Assembly (NCBI GenBank): GCA_030142905.1
Contig: JASJOG010000043.1
Location: forward strand, 301,001-365,000
DNA: 64,000 bases
Direction of reading: 5' to 3'
Origin: Heliopora coerulea
Lineage: Eukaryota; Cnidaria; Anthozoa; Scleralcyonacea; Helioporidae
The notes beneath the pieces were generated by a model that had not been told where the DNA came from, ran no database searches, and was given only the letters and a program-made list of their open reading frames with translations. The translations under genes were made by a program, and so were the position numbers. Below are positions 1 through 63,404 of the stretch, piece after piece. Positions within the stretch are counted from its first letter, which is position 1; every line of letters starts with the position of its first letter.

Positions 1-335
1 TCTGAGTACCAAAGAATATGAAACAAGAACTCTCTCTCATCATCTTTTGCCACTCGCCAACGCTTAAAGAAGTTAAAATAGTGAATTGATATAATGATTA
101 AAACTAATGAACAATTTAATTGAATAATTCTTTTCGGACAAATAATCACCAGAAATGGAACAATTAATAGAAATGAGTTCATCAATGACTCGTTTAGCAC
201 TGGTTATGACTGTTAATATAAGATAAAATAATTATTCAATAAATTCTTGCTTTACTAGCGTTTCACTTTAACTTCGATGTGGTCGACATTAAACATATTT
301 CAATACTGGCTGCTTCAAAATACTTGAAATATTAC

Positions 336-53454
<53,119 letters not shown>

Positions 53455-54359
53455 AGCACTAACACTGAAATCCAAAAGACTTGTGGAATATACACAGATT
53501 TACCTCCCAAGAGAATACAGTCAACTTATTTGTCGGCCATTTTGACTCCAAACTCGTTGCCAAGCCAACCGATAAACTTCAAAAATTTTGGTAGTTCTCA
53601 GACCTCTACAAGTCCCGACTCTCCGTTCACGTGTTTAGCTCAACACTGGCACCTAGAAATTTATCTTCTTCCTGTAAACTGATGCAGACAATCACTTCAT
53701 TAATACACCTATCATTATGTACATTATGACATCGTTTCTGTAATTTTTAAAGTTGGCACTAGGGGAAGGGGGATGCCTCAAAATAAGCTTGAGCTAGGAT
53801 GCCAACTTTCTCAGTACTCAAGGCCAATGCAATGGAATTAAACACAAACTCCATGTTATCCATTGAGCAACTCAGTTATTTCTATCTCTCAATTACTAAA
53901 TACTAAGTAGTTGGCCAATTATAAGATACAAAGCAATGGACACTCCAAAAAAGGTTAACATTTTTATTCAACATTTCAACTAACTTGCAGTCATCATCTT
54001 TTTCAGTGACCATTGCTTTGTATTTTATAAAATTACTCAGTGGTGACCATAACTTCGGCCAGTTATGGTATGCCACTTTTATTAGACTACTCAAACATTT
54101 CTACAAATACCAATCATTTTATATTATACTATTCAATCAATTGTCATGCTTTATAACTTGGCTCTTTTACTTCTTTGTGTTCCCAAGTTGTAGACTACAC
54201 ACTTCCCTAAATGTATCCTTATTTTTTAAGTTATAAATTCATAATTATATTAATTTCATTAGCTATGCATACAACAGGATTCATCATTAGGAACCGAGAC
54301 AATGGGAGATTATATTCTTGAACTTATCTTTCTACTGAAATTTATATATTTTACAAGTA
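53455..54359. other. CFAP46-SPATA24 intergenic region
   Basis: Contains the X-box-like site near 53556 and otherwise AT-rich single-copy-looking sequence. No ORF with family resemblance. Confidence 0.6.
53556..53569. promoter_or_regulatory. RFX X-box-like palindrome upstream of CFAP46
   Basis: GTTGCC-AA-GCCAAC, compared with the RFX consensus GTNRCC-N(0-3)-RGYAAC, has one mismatch in the right half. It lies about 100 bp upstream of the CFAP46 ATG, a typical position for X-boxes of ciliary genes. Binding by RFX/FoxJ1-type factors is an inference. Confidence 0.5.
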
Positions 54360-54580
54360 TCATCTCTTCTTTCTACTGTTGGTGGTTTTTGATGTAGGTT
54401 TACTGGTCAGTCCTTGCAAATGGCGAGCAACATATTGTTCCTGCTTCAGTTCAAGGTCTAGGTTTGCCAAAAGATGTTTGTGAGTTTGTTTCTGTTTTGA
54501 AATCCTGTTTCGCAGGTCTTTTATTTTTGCATCTTGAAAACTGAGACCATCGTCTTTTTCCGTACAAATTTCTTCCATTT
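54360..54580 (-). CDS. SPATA24: SPATA24 exon 5 (stop)
   Basis: 221 bp, acceptor TCCAG, ends TGA. Reads AKIKDLRNRISKQKQTHKH and finishes in a Lys/Arg-rich tail. Confidence 0.87.
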
Positions 54581-56490
54581 CTGGAAAAAAAAATGAGAAA
54601 TTGAAAAATAACAAGTCACAATTTACCTTCCTCTCTCTCGCCAATTCTCTTTTGCACATGATCCTCACACAACCAAAGATCAATACATACACATCGCCTA
54701 CCGAAGGCCATATCCTCTCTTCATACCCAACAACCAACCTTCCATTATTCCCCTTTCCCCTTCTTGCATTCTTCTCTTCTCTCCTCCTCTTCTCTTCTAT
54801 CTTTCCTTTCCTTTCCTCCTTCCATCCCTTATTCTCCTGCTTCCTTCCTTTCATCTCTTTTTTTCTATTCCATTCTTTCCTTTGTTTCCTTTCCTTTCTT
54901 TACTTTGCTTCCTCCCACCCCTCATCTAAATTTGTTTCACCTAAATCCCTAATCTGTTACAGTACCAAAAATATCCCCATTTTACCTGTTTAATTTACCA
55001 TACCATCTGTGAGGGATATATAATCACACCTCACCACCTCATCCACGCTCCTCCCTATCTTACAGTCACATTCCTCCCTTGTTTCCTCCATCTTTTAAAC
55101 CTTCTTCTCTTCTTTCATTATATTATACCTAAACATTTGTTGTACAACTCATCATTTCTTTGAGATTCAACAACTGCTTTTGCCTTCAGCCTCTGAAAGC
55201 TAGAAAAAGGATTAAGATATTCTAGTTCTTGGTAATTAAGAAAAAGGATTAAGATATTCAAGTTCTTGGTAATTAAGAAAAAGGATTAAGATATTCAAGT
55301 TCTTGGTAATTAAGAAAAAGAAATAATCTCATATTTTATAACTTATTTAACATGTCATTACGCATTTTCAAAAGTCTTCTTTTCCCTCTCCAACTGGCTC
55401 CTTAACATTTTAATCTCCCCTTGAGCAAACTCTAACTTTTCTTTTTCTTCAGCCAACCTTGCCTTTGTCTTCATATGTTCTAATCTCTCCTCCTACAAAA
55501 GAAGGGGAAAAAAATTGTGAAGTAAGGTAGGTACAAGCTTTTTAATAAACATCATCATGCAGCTAGCAATTATGAAGTAGATTCTTTGTACAAGTTTTTT
55601 TCCTTACATCCAATTGTGCTATAATTTCTTGGTGGTCTTCATGAAGTACAGTAACTTCTCGTCGCTTGAGCTAGAACACAAATATGTGCCATGAGAATAC
55701 AAATTTGAATGAGTGACAGTTTACAACACCTTGTCAGCCAGACTTTTGCGGCAATAATCCACTGTATCTAACAGAATAATGCAAGCTCTTTTATGCACAT
55801 CAAACACCATTAGTTGAACAACCACCACTGAAGTCATAAAAAAAAATCAGTCACTTCTACCAGCACCAAGTCTATTTCAAGACTACTCTAACCTGTACGA
55901 CGAACTTTCACAAACGTCTAAACCAGACTTTATTGATCAGTTTATGGGCCCATTGAGAAGACAAGCTATCTGTTTTGCACAATAGTTGATTTGAAATTAT
56001 GAAAAGTAAAAATTTTTTAAAAAAAATTTAAAACTGTAGTTTTGTTTCCGGCGAGGTGCATAGTTTCCAGGACGATAGCTCAGCAAATGTTCTAGTAACA
56101 TTGGGCCCCTGGATCTTAATAGTCCCCGCCTTTGGGAAGAACTATTCTGAACGTGGAAAAAATCGATATTCAGAATAATCCCACCTTTCTTTTCTTCGGC
56201 AATTCAAACATATGTACAAGTTGTTTTTGACGAAATTTCCAACGACATAAATTCCTCTATTTCACAGCCGTTTGCAAGCGATGGATACATGTTGACCACA
56301 TTGTCTATTTAATAAAGTAAAACTTGTAACTAAAACACGTCTCAAGTACTCGTGTTTCAAGGAATCAACTCACCATACACTGCAACCTTACAATTGCAAC
56401 ATTCTGTGTCCGAACCAGGTCTTGTAGCTGCCTATTCACAACAATATGTGAAGGAGTGTTAGAGATTTTTGCGCTAACTTCGTCCTCCAT
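54360..56490 (-). CDS. SPATA24: SPATA24-like coiled-coil protein (complete, 5 exons)
   Basis: Joined exons (56374-56490, 55608-55670, 55362-55492, 55129-55199, 54360-54580) give 200 codons plus TGA; mammalian SPATA24 is about 205 residues. All borders are GT-AG and all phases fit. Visible are an N-terminal helix (QLQDLVRTQNVAIVRLQ), a central coiled coil (KTKARLAEEKEKLEFAQGEI then LRSQLEREKKTFENA), the ELYNKCLE segment, DLRNRISKQKQTHKH, and a basic tail ending SRKKR. These match my memory of SPATA24 in order and spacing. In mammals SPATA24 is a testis-enriched coiled-coil protein reported to interact with TBP-family factors; its role here is not visible. The nearest AATAAA downstream on this strand (54077-54082) is a plausible but untested poly(A) signal. 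CFAP46 lies downstream in the same orientation. Confidence 0.85.
55129..55199 (-). CDS. SPATA24: SPATA24 exon 4
   Basis: 71 bp, acceptor TCTAG, donor GTATAA. Reads FQRLKAKAVVESQRNDELYN. A nearer donor (GTTGTA) breaks the frame. Confidence 0.8.
55204..55320. repeat. 37-bp tandem repeat, 3 copies
   Basis: AAAAAGGATTAAGATATTCA + AGTTCTTGGTAATTAAG, nearly identical, immediately upstream of the SPATA24 exon 4 acceptor. Confidence 0.9.
55362..55492 (-). CDS. SPATA24: SPATA24 exon 3
   Basis: 131 bp, acceptor TGTAG, donor GTAATG. Central coiled coil; the best family match (KTKARLAEEKEKLEFAQGEI). Confidence 0.88.
55608..55670 (-). CDS. SPATA24: SPATA24 exon 2
   Basis: 21 codons, phase 0 to 0, acceptor TCTAG, donor GTAAGG. 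Reads LKRREVTVLHEDHQEII. Confidence 0.82.
56374..56490 (-). CDS. SPATA24: SPATA24 exon 1
   Basis: 39 codons from ATG, donor GTGAGT, phase 0. Reads MEDEVSAKISNTPSH and LVRTQNVAIVRLQCM. Confidence 0.85.
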
Positions 56491-56504
56491 TTTGAATTAG
56501 TAAA

Positions 56505-56516
56505 TTTCGCGCCAAT
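56505..56516 (+). promoter_or_regulatory. E2F-like site overlapping a CCAAT box upstream of SPATA24
   Basis: TTTCGCGCC (E2F-type TTTSGCGC) runs directly into CCAAT, 15 bp before the SPATA24 ATG. Both are short motifs and could occur by chance; position is the only support. Confidence 0.35.
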
Positions 56517-57062
56517 AGGTAATAATTCCGAATCCTCTATGTACCGTCATTGTACATCATTATCCACCACTGTACGTCAAAATACAGCAATACACCGAAT
56601 CACGCACCATAACCATACCTATTAACCTCATATTATTAAGAGGTCAGTAATTAGGACCCATTCACAAGGTACCGTTATTGTTAACGATTGTTCGTTCTGA
56701 TGTATGCAGTGGAATCAGACACGGTCTCACCCCTAAAAAGATGAACGGCATCAATTTTGAAAATGGGCTTAAACAAGTGAATAACATCTTTCTAGGGGAA
56801 ACTAAAAAAAAGATTAGGGTTAGTGTTAAATCAACCCCCCCGGCGACAGTAAAATTGAATAAACCTACCTCTCATCCCGTTTTAAAAACTTTTTTGAAAA
56901 CTTTCTGACTAACTTTCTTGGTGGTCTGAGTTATTTTTCCTATTCCAGCCAGACAATTTTCTGATGTCTGGCCACTATTTTGTACCCTGAATACCCCAAA
57001 ATATTTAATATGAACAACACAGTATGTACTAGGAATTGAACCCAGTTACCCTTCGGTTCCTA

Positions 57063-57392
57063 CATGGACACACTTTTGTGTTGTTTTGGTATGTCATCCT
57101 CAAAAGGATAGAGAAATGCCGAAAATAATCTGCCAATTTCATTGTTTTTGGCAGGCAAAACTCTCAGTTTTGCTAAATGATATATGAACATAGACAAAAT
57201 ACTTTGGTTTTGTTTTATTATGTCATCCTCAACAGGGTATTGAAATGCCAAAAATAGTCTGCCAATTTCATTGTTTTTGGCTGGCAAAACTTCCAGTTTT
57301 GCTAAATGATATATGAACATAGACAAAATACTTTGGTTTTGTTTTAGTATGTCATCCTCAACAGGGTATGGAAATGCCAAAAATAATGTCAA
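57063..57392. repeat. 129-bp tandem repeat, about 2.5 copies
   Basis: Unit marked by ATGTCATCCTCAA at 57091, 57220 and 57349, with CCAATTTCATTGTTTTTGGC and GCTAAATGATATATGAACAT inside. 129 is divisible by three, so one minus frame stays open. Confidence 0.9.
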
Positions 57393-57824
57393 GAGTATAA
57401 AAAGACACGTTTAGGATTTTCGGGGAGGGACAGTTGTCCCTGCCGCACCCCCCTACATACGGCCATGCAGGTGACGTTACGGACTTTGTTGACTCTAGAC
57501 GATTTCTATACCTTACTAAACGCCACGTAATTTTCTTCCGCTCGCTACAGCCAGTTTTCTGGCCGAGATGAAATCTGTGACATGGCCAACGTCTCAACTG
57601 TTGACGTTATTTCATATCAAGTCTACGATGACTACATTCTGGACCTTCAATTTGAAAACCTTTGGTGGAATCTGGCAAGCGAACAGATTAGTTCAGCTTG
57701 AAGGCCTTCGCCCCAGTGATCGAGCATCTCTCACACTACTACTTGTGGTATAGTATCTTGTAGCAGCACGCGAGAATATTCTTCGTAAGAGATACAGTCA
57801 AGAAATAAAAAAACAAACCATCGC

Positions 57825-57830
57825 TTTATT
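57825..57830 (-). terminator. Candidate poly(A) signal for ARID5
   Basis: AATAAA on the minus strand, the first canonical copy I see after the ARID5 stop. Usage is untested; a variant ATTAAA lies closer, near 58410. Confidence 0.4.
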
Positions 57831-58951
57831 GAAACAGAACTACTCCACAAATAAATAGTTTTTTTAAGAGCTACTGCTCTGTATTTACAAAAATGTTTAT
57901 ATTCATTTGTCAGGGTAAAGAAAAATAGAATTCTGTGCTATTTACATAATTTAATTCTTAGAAATAAATCTGAATTGTTTGTAAATAATTCTACGCTAAA
58001 TTACTTTACAGAGTATTTACTTTAGGAATTATCAATAGACATTTTTCATGCTTTTCAACAAGTTTCGTTCTGCATAGGATAGAAAACCCTTTTCCTCAGA
58101 GAAGGGATGACAATTTCGCAAAATGAACTCTTTTGACCGACAAGGAACAGAAATGAAGGGGTACTTTCGGCTCTTTGGAAACCATTTTGTGTTAAAAAAG
58201 TAAGAACAGTAATAGGAGATTCGAAGAGTGGATGAATAGTAATAAAGTGAACAGTGATCAAATTTCGCAAAATAATCAAAGAATAAAGAAGTAGCTAAAT
58301 AGTCTCAAAAGAATATGTGACTTCTCAGAAGAGATGTGTGCCCAACTAAAACAGTAGTGATTTTTCTGTCATGTCATCTTGTTCAACCGGCTACAACTCA
58401 ATTTTTAATTAAATTTTGTCAAATAGAAATGTTAAACAGAAATACAGGAAAGGTCAAACATCGTACCCAGAGTCATTTGCAAGAGGCCAGGCCAAATTCG
58501 TAGAAAATTTCGGGCGACGGCGATGTTTCTTTTTGCAGACTCAGAACAAAGAGCCAGGTTTTAGTTTAAAAAGAGCAAAATACTACATATTTTAGCAAGC
58601 ATTTACCACTCTTTGTTCCGTTAACTTTGAATTATCCACAGTCAAGGCCCTGTTCTGTACAAATTTCCCTCGGAAAAAGGTTGAAAATATATATCAGAGT
58701 GAAACACAATCGGATTTCGCGCGAAAGCTCATCCCCTTCTCTTTCTTCGTGAATGTTTCATATCACTTTTCGTTCTTTTTGTCTTTCTCATTTCATCACC
58801 AAAACGTCATGAAAGGAGAAAATTCATTTCGGTTTCCATGTCCAAGTCCTGTTCGACAGAAAAAGTTGTTGAAACACGAAAAAGTAAGATCGTTCTACCC
58901 TAGAAAGACTATTTTGTTTCAAACGACTGCCTACTTTTACGACGAAGATTA

Positions 58952-60062
58952 CTAACTACGTAGAACTGAAACGCCTGCGTCTACCGGGAATGAGAGTTCC
59001 GGGGGATAAAATCCCGGTATATGTAACGGGTAAACTGCGCCTGGTTCTGGACCGATCGTTGCGATAATGTGCGGCGAGTATGTTGCCATAGCGGCGGCCG
59101 GGTGCGAGGAACTGGGGAACAGTTGGTGGGACGGTGGCATAAAAATGCGCGATGACGTGCGAAGAGGGAATCCGCCGTTGGGCAAATCGTAAAGCTCCAC
59201 GCCAGGCGAGAATCGTGAGGGCTGAAAGACTGGTACTGAGAAAGTCGAGATGTAACCGTCGTCAAGTTGTCGTGGACTGTGGCTGTTGCCCCTTCGTACT
59301 TTCTCTTCCGCCATGCCCTTGCTCATCATTAGTACCCCGTCGCTCAGATCATGAGCAACTTTGTTCTTGTGAGCGTCGCGCTGTTCGTGCGTGATTTCAG
59401 GTGTGTTGTTCTTGGTGCACGCGTGCGAAGCGTAATCGTTCGTGTGTAGGCTATCCTGCGCACGAGGTCTGAAGTCCTTCACACGATCACTGTGAACAAG
59501 GCCTGCTGGGTAATCATGTTTGAACTCATATTCTGCTACCGCAGTCCTCATCTCCTTTTTTCGAGATTTTTGTGACATGTATAATCTTGGCTCATCTTCC
59601 AGGGTTTCCGCGATGTACGACCTCATCTCGCTTTTTAACTCGGGTTTGGGTGGCCTCAACTCACCAACACTCGCGATAACCCGAGGTCTTGACTCGCAAT
59701 GTACACTATGTGAGTTTTTTGTAATTTCCTTGGCGGAAGCAAGTTTTCTAGGAACTTGATCGACAGCTGAGGAGTACAGCAGGACAGGGCTGCCCCGGCT
59801 ACCGGACGTCACGAACTCTACCGATGATTTCAAATCACTTGAAGTGTAAACGACGCTAGCTGAAACAGAGACGGCTGGTTTTGAAGGGTTGTTTTGTTGG
59901 GTTTGTGGAATTAAACGAGGTTCCTTTTGAAGTACGACATTTGCATTTTGATCTCTCCGAGTCAGTTCCATTTCCTCACCGGAAATGGGCGTCGGGCCGG
60001 ATTTTTGCTCCATCATTGAAGGGTCCTGCTTTTTCAGAAATCTCTCGAACGGTAGTAATAAT
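58952..60062 (-). CDS. ARID5: ARID5 last coding exon
   Basis: 1,111 bp, acceptor ACAG. Starts LLLPFERFLKKQ (end of ARID) and continues as a 370-residue disordered tail to the stop at 58952-58954. Confidence 0.9.
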
Positions 60063-63000
60063 CTGTTAAGACGAAAGACACATCCTTCGGTTAGAGCGAG
60101 AGAGACATCTGAGGTGTTCAGCGGTGGTGCAAATTTTCTCCCAGATGTAGTTATCATAAGTTGTATAAGAAAAATGGTGGATGCGCGGCCAGAATTAAAC
60201 ATAGTAAAAAAAATCTGAAACACTCTCTGACCTGATATTAAATTTTATTTATGAGCTTTCGGTTACACGTCTGTAACCTTCAACTGTTACATGCAAATGT
60301 CGTACGTACTTTATTGTCATCTATCCATTGAAGATTACTTACTGGTAACCGAAAGCTCATAAATAAAATTTAATATCAGGTCAGAGAACGTTTTAAAAAG
60401 ATGTACAATTAACAGGTACCATAACCGATATCAGTGTCAGTATTAGTTCCAGTGTCAGTGTCATCGTCAGTGGCGCTTCATTGTGAATGTCCTCGTAATT
60501 AAAAGTAGCAATGGTGGCACTCGCAGTATCACTACGTTGAGTATCAGTGTAGGTTTTAGTGCATTTTCGTGGGTCTGTACCGGTATATATTTGGCCAGAA
60601 GGCTCCTCGCGTACCTTTCATAATGCTTTCGGGAATTTGTAGCAGCGCTCGTGATACTTGGCGCACCGCCCACTTCGTTGTAAACTCGTCTCCATAACCT
60701 TTTGGCCGTTACCTTTAGAAAGGACGAAAAAATTGACCAGGTATTAAATCGTACGAACGTGCAATCGATGTTCCTGAAAATAGATTCTGTTTGCTTTTCC
60801 TAAAGGAAACAAATTAATCGTCGAAATGATATATTTATAAGTGGTTTCTCCATTTAGTATGAAACCAAGCAACTTTTTCATATGAATAAGCTTAAATATG
60901 CAGAACTGGTAATTGAAAAGGAAAACTAATTGCTGACGTATCGAGCATAAGAAGCTTTCATAACGGTCGGTAATCGTCCTCTGCAGTTTTACTAATATTA
61001 CTGACTTCATTAATGATTTTACCTCGTCGTAACCCCCCAATGATCGAGTCACTTCGAACATCTTGAATAGATTAACTGCCAGAAAAAAATGGCAAAAAGA
61101 AATCACGTTACATAAACAAGTCACACGTTTTTTAATAATTCATTGCATACGGAAGGCGTTCGTTCAAAGACTAATATATCTAGCAGGGAGTGGGTGGTGA
61201 AAGAAGGAAAATACATTTACAGTAAAAGTCTATTTCAATACTAACATATAAAGCCACTATAAAATGAGTAAGTTTATCTAGAAAACGACATATAAAAGTA
61301 AACAACCTCGTAACTAGGGAAGCAATTCCGCAAACCATAACGAGGCTAAAAACACTATGCCGTGATTGGTTACTTGAACGAGCTAAAAGACTTGGCGGGA
61401 AGAGCCCATTCCCATTTTCCCACTGTTATTCACTACAGCTACCAACTTTACGAACATATTGAATCAAAAGCCAGGACTACCGTGCTGAAAAATGTCAACT
61501 AAGGCACATTTCAGTCACTTAGCCTAACAAAGCACATACTTTTTCTGAATCCCAAGGCTGGAATTTTCTCAATAGGAGAACCCCTCTTCTTCATGAAGTT
61601 CTTGAGTGATGTCATGAATTCACGCTCCGCTACATCTTCTGGCTAAATAACAGAAATGAACAAGCCATTAAGGAAGAGTTCTCCGCCCAACGTTATCTCA
61701 GACGGAGATTTACATCCGCGGTCCATACAAGACTGCGGTACATGTACAATGCTGTAAATGTGAGGCAAGACCCAGATGCTAGTACCGCACAGGAGACCAT
61801 GGATGCCATCTGGCTTTTGCAAGTAGAACTCGAGAGAGAAATATCCTACAGTGCTGCCTTACAATAAAGTACAGTTGGAGTTCTGCAAACTTCGTCCTTG
61901 GAAAAGGTTTGTTGAACTTGTGTTGACACAGCTACCGTCTTTCTCTTGCTTTCTTACGGGTATTTAACATAACTAACGTTTTTCCACAGAACCGCTGTTT
62001 TTAATAAGCCAGAGCATTTTTTGTATCTTTTTACCCACCCTACCACCGCTAAAAGGTGAATTAAGGTCTTGCAAAAACAAGACCTTTATACGCAATTGAA
62101 TCAACAGGTATGAACGGAGGCCTCTACGCAGACAGTTCTTTATGAGATGGTTTTACGAGATGGGACCATTTAGTGAACTCGAGTCACCATAAGCAATCAC
62201 TTTAAAAGCTTTTAACTTAGTTCAACAGAGGAACCGTCAGAACATTTATGCTCTGACAAGAATTTGATCCTATCTCAAACGTTTTTCAGACATAGCCATG
62301 ACCCAACATAAAAACTGGATCATACCTCAACACTACTCTGGATGTCATCCGCTATACTCTCCTCGGCTAGACTCGTTATCAGCTCAGTCTTCACTTGAAC
62401 TCGGCTGACATCAATTTCAACCTGCGGTAGTGGGTTTACTCTGGTCGGAGTCTGGTCAGCCAGTTTCATATCTTGGACTTTCAAATACTTCGTGGATTTT
62501 CCCGGCGGTCGACCTCTTTTCCTCTTGAAAGTCTGTTTCAGATCGTTCCGACATTCTAAGTGTCGCTCGGTACCAAGCTCGCTAGGCGAAGTCGCAACCA
62601 GGCTCCTCGTTGCCTTCTCCTTTGAGGTGGAAACGATAGCCGATATCCTTGACTGGATATGGCGATTCGTGGAAATTGTTCCCGCGTGGGACAAGAGAGT
62701 GCGATTGTTGGAGGAGACAGATACTGGCACGTTCGCTAACTTGTCTTTCGTCTGAGACGCGGCAAGCAGTACATCACTGGAAGTACGCGTTTTAGCCTCT
62801 TCAGATTGTGTCTCGTGAGGTATCCTCGCGTTTTCGTGTGTGGGCATCGTTATTGGTCGATAAGGAGATTTCTGAATTGCGCCATCTGCGTGGTACGTTG
62901 ACGAGATCACAGACGCTTTCGTGGAAGACGTCATGATATTATTTTCCATGCAACAGACCGACACAGGAGTCGACTCGGGCACGGGTCGTCGAAAGCTCTC

Positions 63001-63404
63001 GTAGACCTTTGCTTCGGGTTTAGGTTCGATTTTAACAAGCTTCGGAACTGGTGGAATGGCTGTCGGCTTTACTTCGACAAGCGACGATTGTTTCACCGCA
63101 CGGATGACACCTTGATTCGTTTCAGCCAACCCCATTTTCTCGTCTTTCTCTTCCTTCACTTCATTCACAGAAGACACGAGTTTTGGAGGACATGGAAGCT
63201 CGTGACTTCCAACGATGCTGTCTTCGGAAGTGTCCGTTTGATTCTCGTCTGAACTGTCCGACTCTGGCAAAGGCGGTCTTCCCACGACGTTGTCTTGAGA
63301 GATGGTCTCTATTTTGCGACGGTACTTGCCTCCTCTTTCCTGTACTTTGCAAGTTAAATCTTTGGTTGTTCTCTTTTTCCTCGGACGACCTTTGAGGACA
63401 GGAG
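58952..63404 (-). CDS. ARID5: ARID5-type AT-rich interaction domain protein (last 5 exons, N-terminus outside window)
   Basis: The five exons give about 813 residues. First comes PVLKGRPRKKRTTK, the GRPRKK motif that precedes the ARID in ARID5A/B, then a long disordered region with an AT-hook core KRKRGRPPGKS. The ARID spans four exons: EREFMTSLKNFMKKRGSPIE, ALGFRKINLFKMFEVTRSLG, VTAKRLWRRVYNEVGGAP, and TSAATNSRKHYER-LLLPFERFLKK; the GG..(S)TSAAT..R(K)HYER signature is specific to the ARID5 class. A disordered tail of about 370 residues ends in a Pro/Phe/Tyr-rich stretch (PLHIPGFYPPELSFP). ARID5 proteins bind AT-rich DNA and, for ARID5B, work with the PHF2 demethylase (family knowledge). The N-terminal BAH-like half expected in ARID5B is not in the window. 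An AATAAA on this strand at 57825-57830 would give a 3' UTR of about 1.1 kb. Confidence 0.9.
60224..60387. mobile_element. 164-bp MITE with perfect 43-bp inverted ends
   Basis: TCTCTGACCTGATATTAAAT... at 60224-60266 is an exact inverse of 60345-60387. Lies in the ARID5 intron between the ARID core exon and the last exon. Confidence 0.8.
60615..60712 (-). CDS. ARID5: ARID5 exon: ARID core
   Basis: 98 bp, acceptor TAAAG, donor GTACGC. Reads TAKRLWRRVYNEVGG and ITSAATNSRKHYE, the ARID5 signature. Confidence 0.93.
61023..61075 (-). CDS. ARID5: ARID5 exon: ARID helix
   Basis: 53 bp, acceptor GGCAG, donor GTAAAA. Reads NLFKMFEVTRSLGGYDE. Confidence 0.9.
61540..61642 (-). CDS. ARID5: ARID5 exon: start of ARID
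   Basis: 103 bp, acceptor TTTAG, donor GTATGT. Reads EREFMTSLKNFMKKRGSPIE and KIPALGFRK. Confidence 0.92.
61640..61867 (+). other. Unassigned plus-strand coding-like segment
   Basis: One plus frame stays open for about 75 codons and reads KEEFSAQRYLRRRF, LRYMYNAVNV and ETMDAIWLLQVELEREISYS before TAA. The stop overlaps an AATAAA. It has a good amino-acid mix, no low complexity, and an AG at 61651-61652 that could be an acceptor. I do not recognise it; it could be a nested gene's last exon or an old retrocopy. Confidence 0.3.
62326..63404 (-). CDS. ARID5: ARID5 exon: GRPRKK motif, disordered region, AT-hook
   Basis: 1,079 bp, acceptor TTTAG, donor GTATGA, phase 0 out. Ser/Thr/Pro-rich with VKIEPKPEAKVYE and the AT-hook core KRKRGRPPGKS. 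The acceptor is tandemly duplicated (63405 and 63422), 17 bp apart. Confidence 0.87.

Larger units (their letters stand above)
56491..58951. other. SPATA24-ARID5 intergenic region and ARID5 3' UTR
   Basis: Holds the 129-bp tandem repeat (57063-57392), the candidate poly(A) signal, and the presumed 3' UTR of ARID5 above it. No recognisable extra gene. Confidence 0.55.

Noticed and set aside
53473..53475. TTG as CFAP46 start, adding seven residues
   Set aside because: An in-frame ATG at 53452-53454 matches the family N-terminus and the upstream bases look like an acceptor.
58981..60218. Plus-strand and alternative-frame ORFs opposite the ARID5 last exon
   Set aside because: Shadows of a long GC-richer coding exon; the minus frame carries the end of the ARID and joins in phase.
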